Counted from the stretch's first letter, positions 1 to 9,593 are shown. The stretch: DNA of 49,979 nucleotides from Micromonosporaceae bacterium (GCA_020027875.1 JAHRHA010000034.1:1-49979), one strand, 5' to 3'. A program made the numbers and translations. The notes: generated by a model not told the origin, from the letters alone.

Positions 1-99
1 GCCTACCCGGTCGCCCACGGCCGGGAACTCGACCTCACCCAACGACGACTCCTCCAAGACATCATCGACAAGGGCGAAACCTTCCGACCCCGACGCTGA
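1..99 (+). CDS. C-terminal fragment of an unknown protein
   Basis: An open frame enters from the window edge and ends at a TGA at 97-99. The 32 visible residues are basic at the end (finishing TFRPRR) and contain RELDLTQRRLLQDI. No family is recognised. Codon choice is GC-rich like the neighbours, so it is probably the end of a real gene, but the frame is inferred only from the absence of stops. Confidence 0.4.
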   Translation, partial: AYPVAHGRELDLTQRRLLQDIIDKGETFRPRR

Positions 100-209
100 G
101 ACACCACGGCGTCAAATCACGCGCCGCTAGTCGGACGCTTCGGCATCGACGGCCACGTCGGCACGCGCGGGGACCACCCCAACAGCGGCGAGTCCCTAGA
201 CTCGCGGCC

Positions 210-1046
210 GTGGACGTCCATCTCGGTGAGGTCACCTGCCCGTCGGGCGAGCTGGTTGTCGTCGACGGCGGTTACCTCGGCCTGTGGTCGGGTGACGGCT
301 CACCGCTCGACCTCGACCCCGAGGTCCTCGGGCGAATCCCCGATGCGGAGATCGACGGGAACGTCGCCCATCGCGAGCTCGCGCGCAGGTGCGCACGGAC
401 GGGCGGCGGTGAGTTTTCTCTGTGCAACGTGCCGGCCGTCGCGGTCGGCGGACTGCCGGTGGACCGCCTCCTGGCGGTGGTGGCGCGACCGGTGGAGGAC
501 GACTCGGGCTGGGAGTCCTTCCGTGTCGTCGGCACGGACGCCCCGGTGAACCGGTCGGTACGGCTCGGTGAGATAGGCGTCGACTGGGCCCGCATCGCGT
601 TCGGTGACGCCGACGCGCTCGCACACTGGCGGCATGACGAAGCCATCGACGAGCTGGCCGATGTCGCGTTCTGGGGCGCGGCGGAGCAGGAGGCCGCAGC
701 CGTGTTCGGAGCGCCGCTGCTGGATACCCCCGGCGAGGAGGGCGTGCACGGCTGGACCGACCTGCCCATCCGGGACGCGGCCGAGCGGGCCCAGACCATC
801 ACCGACTGGCGCGACGAGAACGCCGTGCGCAGGCTCATGGTGGACTTCCGGCCGCATTCGCACCATTGGCAGGTCATGCGTGGTGTCCGCGCTTCGGGGC
901 ACGGCGCCGGCATGGTCGAGGTCGGTGGCGCCTGGCTGTTGTGCGCCATGACGAGTTGGGGGGACGGATTCTTCCCCGTCTTCGCCGACCTGGATGAGGC
1001 GAACAGCCTCGTCGCCGTACGGGTTGTCCTGTCCGAAGACGCCTGA
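210..1046 (+). CDS. DUF4241-like hypothetical protein
   Basis: A GTG-started protein of 278 residues. The N-terminus (GEVTCPSGELVVVDGG, about residues 6-21) and the C-terminal TSWGDGFFPVFADLD segment (about 248-262) resemble DUF4241 proteins, which open with a PSG-L-V-D signature and close with a GDG-PV segment. The function of that family is unknown. There is no signal peptide or membrane segment, so it is probably cytoplasmic. It is a single gene convergent with the xylose repressor, 18 bases away. The DUF4241 assignment rests on motif resemblance and is moderate only. Confidence 0.55.
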   Translation: MDVHLGEVTCPSGELVVVDGGYLGLWSGDGSPLDLDPEVLGRIPDAEIDGNVAHRELARRCARTGGGEFSLCNVPAVAVGGLPVDRLLAVVARPVEDDSGWESFRVVGTDAPVNRSVRLGEIGVDWARIAFGDADALAHWRHDEAIDELADVAFWGAAEQEAAAVFGAPLLDTPGEEGVHGWTDLPIRDAAERAQTITDWRDENAVRRLMVDFRPHSHHWQVMRGVRASGHGAGMVEVGGAWLLCAMTSWGDGFFPVFADLDEANSLVAVRVVLSEDA

Positions 1047-1064
1047 AGGCAAACTCGGCAGCCG

Positions 1065-2330
1065 TTACCCGACCCGGGCCGGTCCTTCCAGCCAGGTCGT
1101 CGGTGCATCGCGGATGGCGCGCACGACCGACCCGGCCGCGCCGACGACCGTAGCCGACGGACCCAGCACGGACGGCCGCACGGTGACGGGAGCCCACGCG
1201 GCCGTCATCACGCGATCCGAGATCTCTCGCAACACCGGCTCTGCGAGCCACGGAGCGAGCGGCGCATAGATCCCGCCGAGAACGACCGTATCCACGTCGA
1301 GCAGGTTCACCACGTCGGCGGCGGCCACGCCGAGAGCCGACCCCGCCGCCTCGAGGGCCATACGTGCCGGGTGGGCCCCGGCCCCGGCGAGCGCCGCGAG
1401 CCGGGTCAGCGCGGCGTCACTGGCCAAGTCGTCGGTAGCGACGTCGGCGTCGCGCAGCAGGGCCTCCTGGTTTGCGTACGCCTCGAGACAGCCGCGCGCG
1501 CCGCACCGGCAGTGCGGCCCGTCCGGCCGGATCGTGACGTGACCCAGCTCGCCGCCGAAGCCCCGTGCGCCGCGGAAGAGCCGGCCGCCGAGCACGATGC
1601 CGGCGCCCACGCCGATCTCGCCCGAGATATAGAGGAAGCTGGCCCGTGCCGCGGCGGGATCGGCCTCCGCCCAGGCGTGCAGCTCCCCGAGTGCGGCGAG
1701 GTTCGCCTCGTTGTCCACGGTCACGGTGTCAACGGTCAACGCCAGCGCGGCCAGCGGCGAGCGGGACAGCAGCGCCGTCAGCACGTCGACGTCTCGCCAG
1801 TCGAGGTTCGGCGCAAGCCGTACGACGCCGTTGGCGACAAGGCCTGGGACGGCGAGCGCGGTCCCGGCGACCAGCAGACCCTCGGCGGTGGCGGCCTCGA
1901 CCGCGTCGGCGGCCAGGCCGGCGATGTCGTCCAGGACCGCGTCGGGCGGCCGGCCGCGCTGGTCCGCGCGGCGGATCTCGTGGAGGCGGATAGCGCCGGT
2001 CAGGTCGACCACGCAGGCCGCGAGATAGTCCACGTTGATCTCGAGGCCGAGGCCCGCGGGCCCCTGCGCGGCGAGTCGAAGACCCACCGCCGGTCGGCCG
2101 GCTCCGGCTCGGGGCGCGGGTTCGACCTCGACGAGCAGGCTGCCGGCCAGCAGTTCGTCCACAAGGGTCGACACGGTGGCCTTGGTCAGACCGGTCGCGG
2201 CCGCCACATCCGCCCGCGACACTGGTTGTGGGCTCGCGGCGACAAGACGCAGGACGAGGCCGAGATTATGCGTACGCAGGCTGCGTTGACGCACCGGCTC
2301 GTCTGCTGGGCTGGCTTGTCCCTCGGCCAT
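1065..2330 (-). CDS. xylR: ROK-family transcriptional repressor of the xylose genes
   Basis: A 421-residue ROK repressor. The N-terminal winged helix-turn-helix spans about residues 36-62 ([16 protein letters not shown]). The ROK sugar-kinase-like domain follows and includes the zinc motif with E261-L-G-H264 and C274, C276, C281 ([13 protein letters not shown]). The start is placed at ATG 2330 (MAEGQAS...). A longer frame reaching 2438 would run over the xylA ribosome-binding site and is less likely. The gene is divergent from xylA with an 82-base gap, the standard layout for XylR. It probably represses xylA-xylB and its own gene until xylose or a derivative binds the ROK domain. The family call is firm; the sugar specificity is inferred from context. 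Confidence 0.88.
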   Translation of the reverse strand: MAEGQASPADEPVRQRSLRTHNLGLVLRLVAASPQPVSRADVAAATGLTKATVSTLVDELLAGSLLVEVEPAPRAGAGRPAVGLRLAAQGPAGLGLEINVDYLAACVVDLTGAIRLHEIRRADQRGRPPDAVLDDIAGLAADAVEAATAEGLLVAGTALAVPGLVANGVVRLAPNLDWRDVDVLTALLSRSPLAALALTVDTVTVDNEANLAALGELHAWAEADPAAARASFLYISGEIGVGAGIVLGGRLFRGARGFGGELGHVTIRPDGPHCRCGARGCLEAYANQEALLRDADVATDDLASDAALTRLAALAGAGAHPARMALEAAGSALGVAAADVVNLLDVDTVVLGGIYAPLAPWLAEPVLREISDRVMTAAWAPVTVRPSVLGPSATVVGAAGSVVRAIRDAPTTWLEGPARVG

Positions 2331-2353
2331 GGTCTTGACAATGCCACACAGAG

Positions 2354-2369
2354 TCAATAAGTTCATTGA
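2354..2369. promoter_or_regulatory. candidate XylR operator in the xylR-xylA gap
   Basis: An inverted repeat TCAAT-(AAGTTC)-ATTGA lies in the only clearly AT-rich stretch between the divergent xylR and xylA starts. A TTGACA hexamer (2335-2340) sits just upstream and a TATACA hexamer (2371-2376) just downstream on the plus strand, although they are not spaced as one promoter. Position and symmetry fit a ROK operator. The arms are short (5 bp), so the call is tentative. Confidence 0.4.
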
Positions 2370-2412
2370 GTATACAAATCTAGGCGTCAATGCAGCTCGA
2401 TGGGAGGACGCC

Positions 2413-3606
2413 ATGCCGAACGTGCCGTCACCAACCAAGGCAGATCAGTTCTCGTTCGGGCTCTGGACCGTGGGCTGGCAGGCCCGAGACCCGTTCGGCG
2501 ACGCGACCCGCCCAGCCCTCGATCCGGTCGAGGTGGTGCATCGACTCGCCGAGCGTGGGGCGTACGGCGTGACCTTCCACGACGACGACCTCATCCCGCC
2601 TGGCAGTGACGACACCGCTCGGGCCGAGCACATCGGACGGTTCCGCAAGGCCCTGGACGAGACCGGCGTTGTCGTGCCGATGATGACCACGAACCTGTTC
2701 ACCCATCCGGTCTTCAAGGACGGTGCATTCACCAGCAACGACCGGGACGTACGCCGATACGCCCTGCGCAAGGTGATGCGCAACCTCGACCTCGCGGCCG
2801 AGTTGGGCGCGAAAACGTACGTCCTGTGGGGCGGGCGCGAGGGCGCAGAGTACGAGGGATCCAAGAACGTCCGAGCGGCCCTGGACCGCTATCGCGAAGG
2901 GCTGGACACGCTCGCACAGTACGTCATCGACCGTGGATACGGTATTCGGTTCGCCATCGAGCCCAAGCCCAACGAGCCCCGCGGGGACATCCTGTTGCCG
3001 ACGATCGGGCATGCGCTCGCGTTCATCTTCACCCTGGACCACCATGAGATGGTCGGCCTCAACCCCGAAGTGGGGCACGAGCAGATGGCCGGGCTCAACG
3101 TTGTCCACGGCATCGCCCAGGCGCTCTGGCACGGCAAGCTGTTCCACATCGACCTCAACGGGCAGCGGAGCATCAAGTACGACCAGGATCTCGTCTTCGG
3201 CCACGGCGATCTGATCAACGCCTTCTTCCTGGTGGACCTCCTCGAGTTCGGCGGGCCGGACGAGGAACGGGCATACGAAGGGCCGCGACACTTCGACTAC
3301 AAGCCCTCCCGCACCGAGGACATCGCGGGCGTGTGGGCGTCGGCCGAGGCGAACATGCGCACCTATCTGTTGCTCAAGCAGCGGGCCGCATCCTTCCGCG
3401 CGGATCCCGAGGTGCAGCGGGCACTCACTGCCAGCCGGGTCGGGGAGCTGTCCGTGCCCACCCTCGCCGACGGTGAGTCCTATGTGGAGCTGCTGGCTGA
3501 CCGATCCGCGTTCGAGGACTTCAACATCGAGGCGGCGGCCGCGCGCGGGTACGGATTCGTCGCGCTGAACCAGTTGGCCCTCGAGCACCTGCTCGGCGCA
3601 CGCTGA
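2413..3606 (+). CDS. xylA: xylose isomerase
   Basis: A 397-residue class I (actinobacterial) xylose isomerase, converting D-xylose to D-xylulose in the cytoplasm with two divalent metals. Visible signatures are the catalytic His in [12 protein letters not shown], the metal ligands in [11 protein letters not shown], the Glu/His of [15 protein letters not shown], the Asp cluster of [12 protein letters not shown] and the Lys of [12 protein letters not shown]. The start at ATG 2413 is chosen because GGGAGG lies at 2402-2407 and the family begins near here; a frame open to 2329 overlaps the xylR start. It is transcribed with xylB, 7 bases downstream. No xylose transporter genes accompany it, so uptake must be encoded elsewhere. 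Confidence 0.95.
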   Translation: MPNVPSPTKADQFSFGLWTVGWQARDPFGDATRPALDPVEVVHRLAERGAYGVTFHDDDLIPPGSDDTARAEHIGRFRKALDETGVVVPMMTTNLFTHPVFKDGAFTSNDRDVRRYALRKVMRNLDLAAELGAKTYVLWGGREGAEYEGSKNVRAALDRYREGLDTLAQYVIDRGYGIRFAIEPKPNEPRGDILLPTIGHALAFIFTLDHHEMVGLNPEVGHEQMAGLNVVHGIAQALWHGKLFHIDLNGQRSIKYDQDLVFGHGDLINAFFLVDLLEFGGPDEERAYEGPRHFDYKPSRTEDIAGVWASAEANMRTYLLLKQRAASFRADPEVQRALTASRVGELSVPTLADGESYVELLADRSAFEDFNIEAAAARGYGFVALNQLALEHLLGAR

Positions 3607-3613
3607 CCCGGCG

Positions 3614-5047
3614 ATGGTCCTCGTCGCCGGGGTCGACTCATCGACCCAGTCGTGCAAGGTGGTCATCCGCGACGCCGAGACGGGTGCGCTAGTCCGGGAG
3701 GGCCGCGCCGCGCATCCCGACGGCACGGAGGTGCACCCGGACGCGTGGTGGGCCGCGCTCGGCCAGGCGGTGGCGGAGGCTGGCGGTCTCGACGATGTCG
3801 CCGCAGTCTCGGTGGGCGCCCAGCAGCACGGGATGGTCTGTATCGACGAGACCGGCGCTGTGGTCCGCCCGGCGTTGCTGTGGAACGACACCCGCTCGGC
3901 CCAGGCCGCCCTCGACCTGATCAAGGAACTCGGCGCCGCCGCCGGGGACGGCGACGGCGACGGGGACGCCGGCGCTCGTGCCTGGGCCGACGCGGTGGGC
4001 AGCGTTCCGGTCGCCTCGTTCACCGTGACGAAGCTGCGCTGGCTCGCCGAGAACGAGCCCACCTCGGCGCAGCGCTCGGCGGCGGTCTGCCTGCCGCATG
4101 ACTGGCTCACTTGGCGGCTGGCCGGCGCGAGCGACCTCGACTCGCTGACAACGGACCGCGGGGATGCGAGCGGGACTGGCTACTGGTCGCCGGCGGCGGG
4201 GCAGTACCGGACGGATCTGCTGGATCTCGCCTTCGGACGGCGTCTTGCCCTGCCGGCGGTTCTCGGCCCCGCGGTGGTGGCGGGTCAGACGCGCGCGGGC
4301 GCGCTTCTCGCTCCGGGTACCGGCGATAACGCAGCGGCGGCGCTTGGTGTTGCCGCGGGTGAGGGCGACGTGGTCGTCTCCATCGGCACGTCCGGCACGG
4401 TGTTCAGTGTCGCGACCACGCCCGCAGCTGACGCGACCGGTGCCGTGGCCGGCTTCGCCGATGCGACCGGACGCTTCCTGCCGCTGGTCTGCACACTCAA
4501 CGCGGCCAAGGTGCTCGACGCCGCCGCGTCGATGCTTCGGGTGGACCTCGACGAGCTCGCAAACCTCGCCCTATCCGTTCCCGCCGGTGCCGACGGGCTC
4601 GTGCTGGTCCCGTACCTGGAGGGGGAGCGAACACCCAACAAGCCGTCGGCGATGGGGGCGCTGCACGGCCTGCGGCTGACCACCTCCACCGCCGCCCACC
4701 TGGCCAGGGCGGCGGTGGAGGGTCTGCTCTGCGCGCTGGCCGACGGCCTGGATGCGCTGGTCGCTCAGGGTGTGCGGGTCCGCCGGGTCGTTCTCATCGG
4801 CGGCGGGGCCCGGTCGGAGGCGGTGCGCTGGATCGCCCCCGCCGTCTTCGGAGTGCCTGTGCTGGTGCCGCCGCCCGGTGAGTACGTCGCGGACGGTGCC
4901 GCACGACAGGCGGCCTGGGTCGCCCTCGGCACCGCGGAACCTCCTTCGTGGACCGTCGAGGGCATCCGGTCCTATGCGGCCGACCCCGCACCCGCGGTCC
5001 GCGTCGCCTACGCCCGGGCGAGCAACCTCGTGCTCGACCGGCCCTAG
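3614..5047 (+). CDS. xylB: xylulokinase (FGGY family)
   Basis: A 477-residue FGGY carbohydrate kinase that would phosphorylate D-xylulose to xylulose 5-phosphate. The N-terminal ATP/sugar domain begins [15 protein letters not shown] sugar-binding segment, [11 protein letters not shown], is followed by LLWNDTRSA. The catalytic Asp lies in [13 protein letters not shown], and an ATP-domain glycine-rich stretch [12 protein letters not shown] sits near the C-terminus. A low-complexity insertion rich in GDGDGD (around residues 113-120) sits in the N-terminal domain and looks lineage-specific. The gene is 7 bases behind xylA, so the two are one operon. Confidence 0.93.
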   Translation: MVLVAGVDSSTQSCKVVIRDAETGALVREGRAAHPDGTEVHPDAWWAALGQAVAEAGGLDDVAAVSVGAQQHGMVCIDETGAVVRPALLWNDTRSAQAALDLIKELGAAAGDGDGDGDAGARAWADAVGSVPVASFTVTKLRWLAENEPTSAQRSAAVCLPHDWLTWRLAGASDLDSLTTDRGDASGTGYWSPAAGQYRTDLLDLAFGRRLALPAVLGPAVVAGQTRAGALLAPGTGDNAAAALGVAAGEGDVVVSIGTSGTVFSVATTPAADATGAVAGFADATGRFLPLVCTLNAAKVLDAAASMLRVDLDELANLALSVPAGADGLVLVPYLEGERTPNKPSAMGALHGLRLTTSTAAHLARAAVEGLLCALADGLDALVAQGVRVRRVVLIGGGARSEAVRWIAPAVFGVPVLVPPPGEYVADGAARQAAWVALGTAEPPSWTVEGIRSYAADPAPAVRVAYARASNLVLDRP

Positions 5048-5054
5048 CCTGAGA

Positions 5055-6836
5055 TCAGTACCGCAGCCTCGGGGTCAGGCCAAACTCGTCGCGCAGGCCG
5101 TTCTCGGTCAACTCGAACGGGTGGTCCGGATCGAGAGTGTCGGGGGTGTCGGGATCGCCGTCGTGGTCGATGGGCAGGCCGACTGCTTCGCGTTCGGCGT
5201 TGGGGACGCCAGGGTTGTCCGCACCCTCGTACGTCCCGGCCGCCAGTGTGTCGTGGAAGTAGTCGTAGACGTGAGCCAACTCGTGGTAGAGCACCACGGT
5301 CGGGGGCACCGGCGGGCTGAGGTGGAGGTCGTCGAAGGCCGGGTTGTACCCGATGGTCGCGTGCCCGAGCCCTAGGAACGGTGGGCGGGCGAAGCCGTTG
5401 GCCGCGTCGATCTCTCGGATGACCAGACCGTTGGATGTCCGGAACAGACCGCTGTCGGTGTGGGAACTCTCCAGTGCCGCAAGCATCGCCGCCCCGCGCG
5501 GGGACGAGCGCAGCGCGTCCAGGTCCGACTGGACCCGGGCCACGAACTCGGGCGAGCCCTCGACGCGGATGAAGCCGCCGACGTCGGTCAGCTCCACCCG
5601 CACCTCGGTGCCGACACCGCTGACCGCATCATCGATCTGGGTGAACGCCCGGTCGTCTCCGCTGCCACCATGGATGCGGTCGATCCCGGCCCCCGAATAG
5701 AGCGCATCGTCGCCGGACCCGCCCAGCACCGTGTCGCCCTCGCGGCCACCCAGGAGCACGTCGGCCGCGCCGCCGCCGGCCACCATGTCCGCACCCGCCC
5801 CGCCGTCGACGTAGTCGCGGTCCGACCCGCCCCACAGCACGTCGTCCCCGTCGAGCCCATACAGGGTGTCCTCGCCGGCGCCGCCGTCGAGCCGGTCGTT
5901 GCCACCCTGCCCGTCCAGGTAGTCCCCGTCGGCGCCGCCGCAGACCTGGTCCGCGCCGCCGCCGGCCCATACCGTGTCCCGGCCCCAGAGGCCGAGTACG
6001 GTGTCGTCGCCGTCCCCGCCGTGCACGCGGTCGTCGCCCGAACCGGCCAGCAGGCACACCCGTACGGTCAATCCGGGCGCGACCGTGATGGTGTCGTTGC
6101 CACCGCCGGCCCGGACGATGACCTCGGCGCCGGCGGGGAATCGTCGCACCACGGCGCCCATGGTGATGACCTGCTCGCCCGAGCGCGGGTCCACGCTCAC
6201 CCGGATGTCGTCGTCGCCGCCGGTCGCGTTGACGACCACCCGGTCGCCGTCGACGAAGACCTGGCCCGCCGCGGCAAGCTCAACGAAGCCTTCGGACGAC
6301 CCGGCCGGCCCGCCCGACCATGGCGTGCCCAACCATGGCGTGCCCAACCATGATGCGGCCTCGCCCGACGCGGCGAGCACGGTCGCGGGCGGCCAGAGCC
6401 GCCCGCGCGCGCCGTCGAGTTCGCTCGCCAGAGCGGCCAGCCGTCCGTCGGCGTGGGCCCGGATGTCCAACGCCTCATCGACGTCCTGCCGCCGCCACGC
6501 GTCGTCCAACTGATGCTGGACCATGCGGACCACGCCCGCCGCATCATCGATGGCACCGGCGATCGAGGAGGCCACGGCGGATACGGCAAGGAAGGCCTTG
6601 ACCAGCCCGGTCTGGTGGGTCCGGTACGCCTGGGCCGAGTCCCCGGCCCAGCCGGTGAGCAGCACACTTGCCGACGTCCCGACGTCGGCACCCGCCACCT
6701 CGGCCCCGCGGGCCAGGTCGCGCCAGGTCGCCGCGGAGCCGAGCAGCGAGTCGGGCCGCGCGCCGAGCCGCCACAGCTGGTCCGCGGCGGTCGGACCTGG
6801 GCCGGGGTCGCCACCGTCGGGCCGGCCGACGCCCAT
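5055..6836 (-). CDS. WXG100-like / RTX-repeat / M91-type zinc metallopeptidase, probable secreted effector
   Basis: A 593-residue modular protein. Residues about 15-150 are helical with a central W63-x-G65 (GWAGDSAQAYR), like WXG100/ESX secretion-linked domains. Residues about 240-395 hold many RTX-like calcium nonapeptides (GGxGxDxLxGG type; e.g. GGAGEDTLYG, GGSGDDALYS). The C-terminal domain carries the zinc motif HELAH (518-522) followed by NAEREAVGLPIDHDGD, as in the M91 family of NleD-like effector peptidases. The start at ATG 6836 is preferred (GGAGG six bases upstream); GTG 6839 is also possible. It overlaps the upstream 123-residue gene by one base (TGATG). There is no classical signal peptide. 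Inference: a substrate exported by a type VII-like route, folding on calcium outside the cell. A WLGTP segment is repeated near residue 163. Confidence 0.75.
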   Translation of the reverse strand: MGVGRPDGGDPGPGPTAADQLWRLGARPDSLLGSAATWRDLARGAEVAGADVGTSASVLLTGWAGDSAQAYRTHQTGLVKAFLAVSAVASSIAGAIDDAAGVVRMVQHQLDDAWRRQDVDEALDIRAHADGRLAALASELDGARGRLWPPATVLAASGEAASWLGTPWLGTPWSGGPAGSSEGFVELAAAGQVFVDGDRVVVNATGGDDDIRVSVDPRSGEQVITMGAVVRRFPAGAEVIVRAGGGNDTITVAPGLTVRVCLLAGSGDDRVHGGDGDDTVLGLWGRDTVWAGGGADQVCGGADGDYLDGQGGNDRLDGGAGEDTLYGLDGDDVLWGGSDRDYVDGGAGADMVAGGGAADVLLGGREGDTVLGGSGDDALYSGAGIDRIHGGSGDDRAFTQIDDAVSGVGTEVRVELTDVGGFIRVEGSPEFVARVQSDLDALRSSPRGAAMLAALESSHTDSGLFRTSNGLVIREIDAANGFARPPFLGLGHATIGYNPAFDDLHLSPPVPPTVVLYHELAHVYDYFHDTLAAGTYEGADNPGVPNAEREAVGLPIDHDGDPDTPDTLDPDHPFELTENGLRDEFGLTPRLRY

Positions 6837-7207
6837 CACCTGCCTCCGGCGGCGTGCAGCCGCGCGGCTGCGGCCTGGTCGGATTCGCGCACCGCGAATG
6901 CGACCCGGTAGAGCCGGTCGACGTCACCCGTCAACACCTGCCCGAGCCGCTCGAGCGTGGACTGCAGCTCGGCCAGGCTCTCCTGCTCTGCCCGCCACAG
7001 CTGCCCGGCACCGCGAAGCGATCCGTACGCGCCGGCGTCAGTGTCCAGACTGGACGTTGCTGGGCCGGTCACCTCCGTCAACGTGCGCCACACATCGAGC
7101 ATCCGGCCGGCGGTGTGCGCCATGAGGTCCGCGTCGGCGCGAAAGTGCTCTGCCTGGAGATCCTCTGCCCGGACGTACTCTGATGCGGCGGTGGTGTCGT
7201 CCCTCAC
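6836..7207 (-). CDS. small helical protein, probable partner of the downstream effector
   Basis: A 123-residue, predicted all-helical protein (EYVRAEDLQAEHFRADADLM; RLGQVLTGDVDRLYRVAFAV). Its size and helix pattern resemble ESX/WXG100-type partner proteins, though no clear WXG motif is present. The GTG at 7207 is chosen as the start because residues upstream of it read as non-coding and a promoter lies immediately before it. It overlaps the start of the RTX/M91 gene by one base, so the two are translated together. Likely role: co-export partner or chaperone for that protein. The function is inferred from context only. Confidence 0.6.
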   Translation of the reverse strand: MRDDTTAASEYVRAEDLQAEHFRADADLMAHTAGRMLDVWRTLTEVTGPATSSLDTDAGAYGSLRGAGQLWRAEQESLAELQSTLERLGQVLTGDVDRLYRVAFAVRESDQAAAARLHAAGGR

Positions 7208-7215
7208 GCAGGGGA

Positions 7216-7244
7216 GGTTAACGGCGCGTGAGCCGACGAGGCAA
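7216..7244 (-). promoter_or_regulatory. candidate promoter giving a leaderless transcript
   Basis: On the minus strand, TTGCCT (plus coordinates 7239-7244) and TTAACC (7216-7221) are separated by exactly 17 bases. The second hexamer ends 8 bases before the GTG at 7207, and no purine-rich ribosome-binding site precedes that GTG. This spacing fits transcription starting at or next to the start codon, which is common in actinomycetes. Confidence 0.4.
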
Positions 7245-7335
7245 AGGGCACATCTAAACCTGTGGATAACTATCGCATGCCTGTGGACGCAGACCCGCGC
7301 TGCGCCGCCGCCGCACCGGATGGTATGAACGGGCC

Positions 7336-8703
7336 GTGAGCGAAGCCAGCACGGCCGCCAGCACAGCCGAGGACGAGGTCGTCGCGATCTGCCGTGACCT
7401 GATCCGCATGGACACCACCAACACGGGTGACACAGCCACCTCCGCGGGGGAGCGGGTCGCCGCCGAGTACGTCGCGGAGAAGCTCGCCGAGGTGGGCCTG
7501 GAGCCGGTGATCCGGGAGAGCGCCAAGGGCCGTACGAGCGTGGTGGCGCGCTTCGCCGGAGGCGATCAACGCGGCAACAGTGCGGGCGTCGCTCCAGCGG
7601 CTGGACAGGAGGCGCGGGGCGCGCTGCTGGTGCACGGCCACCTCGATGTGGTGCCGGCCGATGCCGACGAATGGACGGTGCATCCGTTCTCGGGCGAGAT
7701 CGCCGACGGGTACATCTGGGGGCGCGGCGCGGTCGACATGAAGGACTTCGACGCGATGATGCTCGCGGCGGTACGGCAGATGCGGCGCGAGGGCCGTACC
7801 CCACCCCGCGACCTCGTACTGGCGTTCCTCGCCGACGAGGAGGCCGGCGGCGAGTACGGCGGGCACTGGTTGGTCGACAATCACGCCGACCTGTTCGAGG
7901 GGTGCACCGAGGCGATCGGCGAGGTCGGCGGCTTCTCCTACACCGTCACCGACGACTTGCGGCTCTATTTGATCGAGACAGCGGAGAAGGGCATGACCTG
8001 GCTGCGCCTGCACGCCCGCGGCCGGCCGGGCCACGGCTCGATGATCCACGACGACAACGCCATCACCGCGCTGGCCGAGGCGGTCGCGCGCGTGGGCCGG
8101 CATCGGTTTCCCGTCGTGATGACCGACACGGTCCGGGCGTTTCTGGCCGAGATCTCGGACGCCCTCGGCATCGACCTGGATAACGACGCGCCGGAGGAGG
8201 CGATCGCGAAGCTCGGACTTATTGCCCCGATAATCGGCTCCACCATTCGCAACACCGCCAACCCGACCCGGTTGGCCGCGGGCTACAAGGAGAACGTCAT
8301 CCCCAGCCGGGCCAGTGCGACCATCGACTGTCGCACGCTGCCAGGTCAACATGAGGCCTTCCTCGCCCAGTTCCGCGACGTGGTCGGCCCCGACCTCGCG
8401 GTCGAGATCATCCAACGCCAGCCGCCCCTGGAGACGTCGTTCGACGGCGACCTGGTCGCCGCCATGGGTGCGGCCCTGCGCGCGGAGGACCCTGCGGCGC
8501 GGGCCGTGCCGTACATGCTCTCCGGTGGCACCGATGCCAAGGCGTTCGCCCGGCTCGGCGTGCGATGTTTCGGCTTCGCGCCCCTGCGCCTGCCGCCGGA
8601 GCTGAACTTCGCGGCCCTCTTCCACGGCATCGACGAGCGGGTTCCGGTGGAGGGACTACAGTTCGGCGTGCGCGTGCTCAACCGGTTGCTCTCCACCTGC
8701 TGA
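7336..8703 (+). CDS. M20-family metallopeptidase / amidohydrolase
   Basis: A 455-residue M20/M25/M40 hydrolase starting at GTG 7336. The dinuclear zinc ligands are visible: His and Asp in HGHLDVVPAD, the bridging Asp in GRGAVDMKDFDAM, the catalytic Glu pair in FLADEEAGGEYGG, and a C-terminal His in LFHGIDERVPVEG. A dimerisation-type domain occupies the middle. The substrate is unknown; relatives include dipeptidases, succinyl-diaminopimelate desuccinylases and N-acyl amino acid hydrolases. It heads the conserved housekeeping block running to mshC, with a small hypothetical gene 19 bases downstream. Confidence 0.85.
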   Translation: MSEASTAASTAEDEVVAICRDLIRMDTTNTGDTATSAGERVAAEYVAEKLAEVGLEPVIRESAKGRTSVVARFAGGDQRGNSAGVAPAAGQEARGALLVHGHLDVVPADADEWTVHPFSGEIADGYIWGRGAVDMKDFDAMMLAAVRQMRREGRTPPRDLVLAFLADEEAGGEYGGHWLVDNHADLFEGCTEAIGEVGGFSYTVTDDLRLYLIETAEKGMTWLRLHARGRPGHGSMIHDDNAITALAEAVARVGRHRFPVVMTDTVRAFLAEISDALGIDLDNDAPEEAIAKLGLIAPIIGSTIRNTANPTRLAAGYKENVIPSRASATIDCRTLPGQHEAFLAQFRDVVGPDLAVEIIQRQPPLETSFDGDLVAAMGAALRAEDPAARAVPYMLSGGTDAKAFARLGVRCFGFAPLRLPPELNFAALFHGIDERVPVEGLQFGVRVLNRLLSTC

Positions 8704-8722
8704 CCTTCGCGAGGGGCTCCAC

Positions 8723-9367
8723 ATGACCGAAAGATTCGCGGAACTGGACGCCGCGCTAGACCGCGTGTGCGCGGCGGCCCGTGCGCACCTGGAGGCGGTG
8801 AAGGCGGCCGACGGCGAGCCCGACGACGACGCGGTGTGGCAGGCGTATGTGGCGCTCAACAACGCCTCGCACGAGTACGACGAGCTCCTCAACGACGTCT
8901 TCGGCGAGGTGACCCCGTGGGATCTCGAGGCGATCTCGGGGGAGGAGGCCGAGGGCCGCATCTCGACCGTCACGTCGGAGGACACCGATGATGGCGCCGA
9001 CCGGGGCGATGATCCGTACCCGCATGTGGTCTCGGTCCGCCAGCGGCGCGACTACCGCGTACCGAGCGTGACGGCGCTGTTGCGCGCCGCCGAGGCGGCG
9101 CGGCCGCCGATCGTGGAGGGTGAGATCACCGAGCCCGTCGCGTCGGTTGGCGAGGCGCTGCTGGAGCTGCTGCAGTCCGGCGACGGCTCGCTCGGGATGC
9201 TCGACGTGCCGGAGCTTGATCCGCTCGACGGCGTGGTGATCGTGGCGGAGGTGCAGGAGGCGCTGAGCCCCGAGGCACACGACGAGTCCGACGGGGAGGC
9301 CCCGTTCCGCCTGGTCGGCGCGGACCGCACCGTGGGCCGCCTGGACGAGCGGGCGGTGCTCGACTAA
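8723..9367 (+). CDS. conserved hypothetical protein, acidic
   Basis: A 214-residue soluble, strongly acidic protein. The N-terminal half is helical (ERFAELDAALDRVCAAARAH); after an acidic linker (TSEDTDDGADRGDD, around 90-103) comes a second helical part. There is no signal peptide and no recognised domain. It follows the M20 peptidase by 19 bases with a GAGGGG ribosome-binding site, so it is probably co-transcribed. Proteins at this position next to an M20 peptidase and a DUF5703 gene are common in actinobacteria, but their function is not known. Confidence 0.65.
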   Translation: MTERFAELDAALDRVCAAARAHLEAVKAADGEPDDDAVWQAYVALNNASHEYDELLNDVFGEVTPWDLEAISGEEAEGRISTVTSEDTDDGADRGDDPYPHVVSVRQRRDYRVPSVTALLRAAEAARPPIVEGEITEPVASVGEALLELLQSGDGSLGMLDVPELDPLDGVVIVAEVQEALSPEAHDESDGEAPFRLVGADRTVGRLDERAVLD

Positions 9368-9401
9368 ACGACGACCAACGGGTGACGACGACGAGCGAGA
9401 C

Positions 9402-9593
9402 TTAGTACGAGAGAGCGGGGAGCCCGGGCACGCTCCGGCTGCGCCGCAGCAGCACCTGACGGGTGCCATCGCGGAAGAGTCTCACTCGGGCGAGCTCCCA
9501 GCCGGCGTACTCGGCCGCGATCGCGAGCTGCACCGCCGCGGTCATCCGGTCGACATTTGGTGGTAACCGCAACGGTGCGTATTCATAGTCCAT
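9402..9593 (-). CDS. DUF5703 family protein
   Basis: A 63-residue basic protein starting MDYEYAPLRLPP, with AAEYAGWELARVRLFRDGTRQVLLRR in its middle. This pattern (MDYE-x-PLRLP then GWEL-R-R-Y-DG-R-V-LRR) is that of DUF5703, a small actinobacterial family of unknown function. The ATG at 9593 is chosen because the family begins with MDYE. It is convergent with the upstream gene and divergent from the LLM oxidoreductase, its usual neighbour. Confidence 0.8.
   Translation of the reverse strand: MDYEYAPLRLPPNVDRMTAAVQLAIAAEYAGWELARVRLFRDGTRQVLLRRSRSVPGLPALSY

Noticed and set aside
2428..4110. A 560-codon open frame antisense to xylA and xylB
   Set aside because: It lies wholly opposite two well-supported enzymes and has no recognisable domain; it is a high-GC shadow frame.
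7261..7269. Perfect DnaA-box-like TGTGGATAA upstream of the M20 peptidase gene
   Set aside because: It is isolated, with only one partial copy nearby and no dnaA, dnaN or AT-rich unwinding region; a single 9-mer match is expected by chance.
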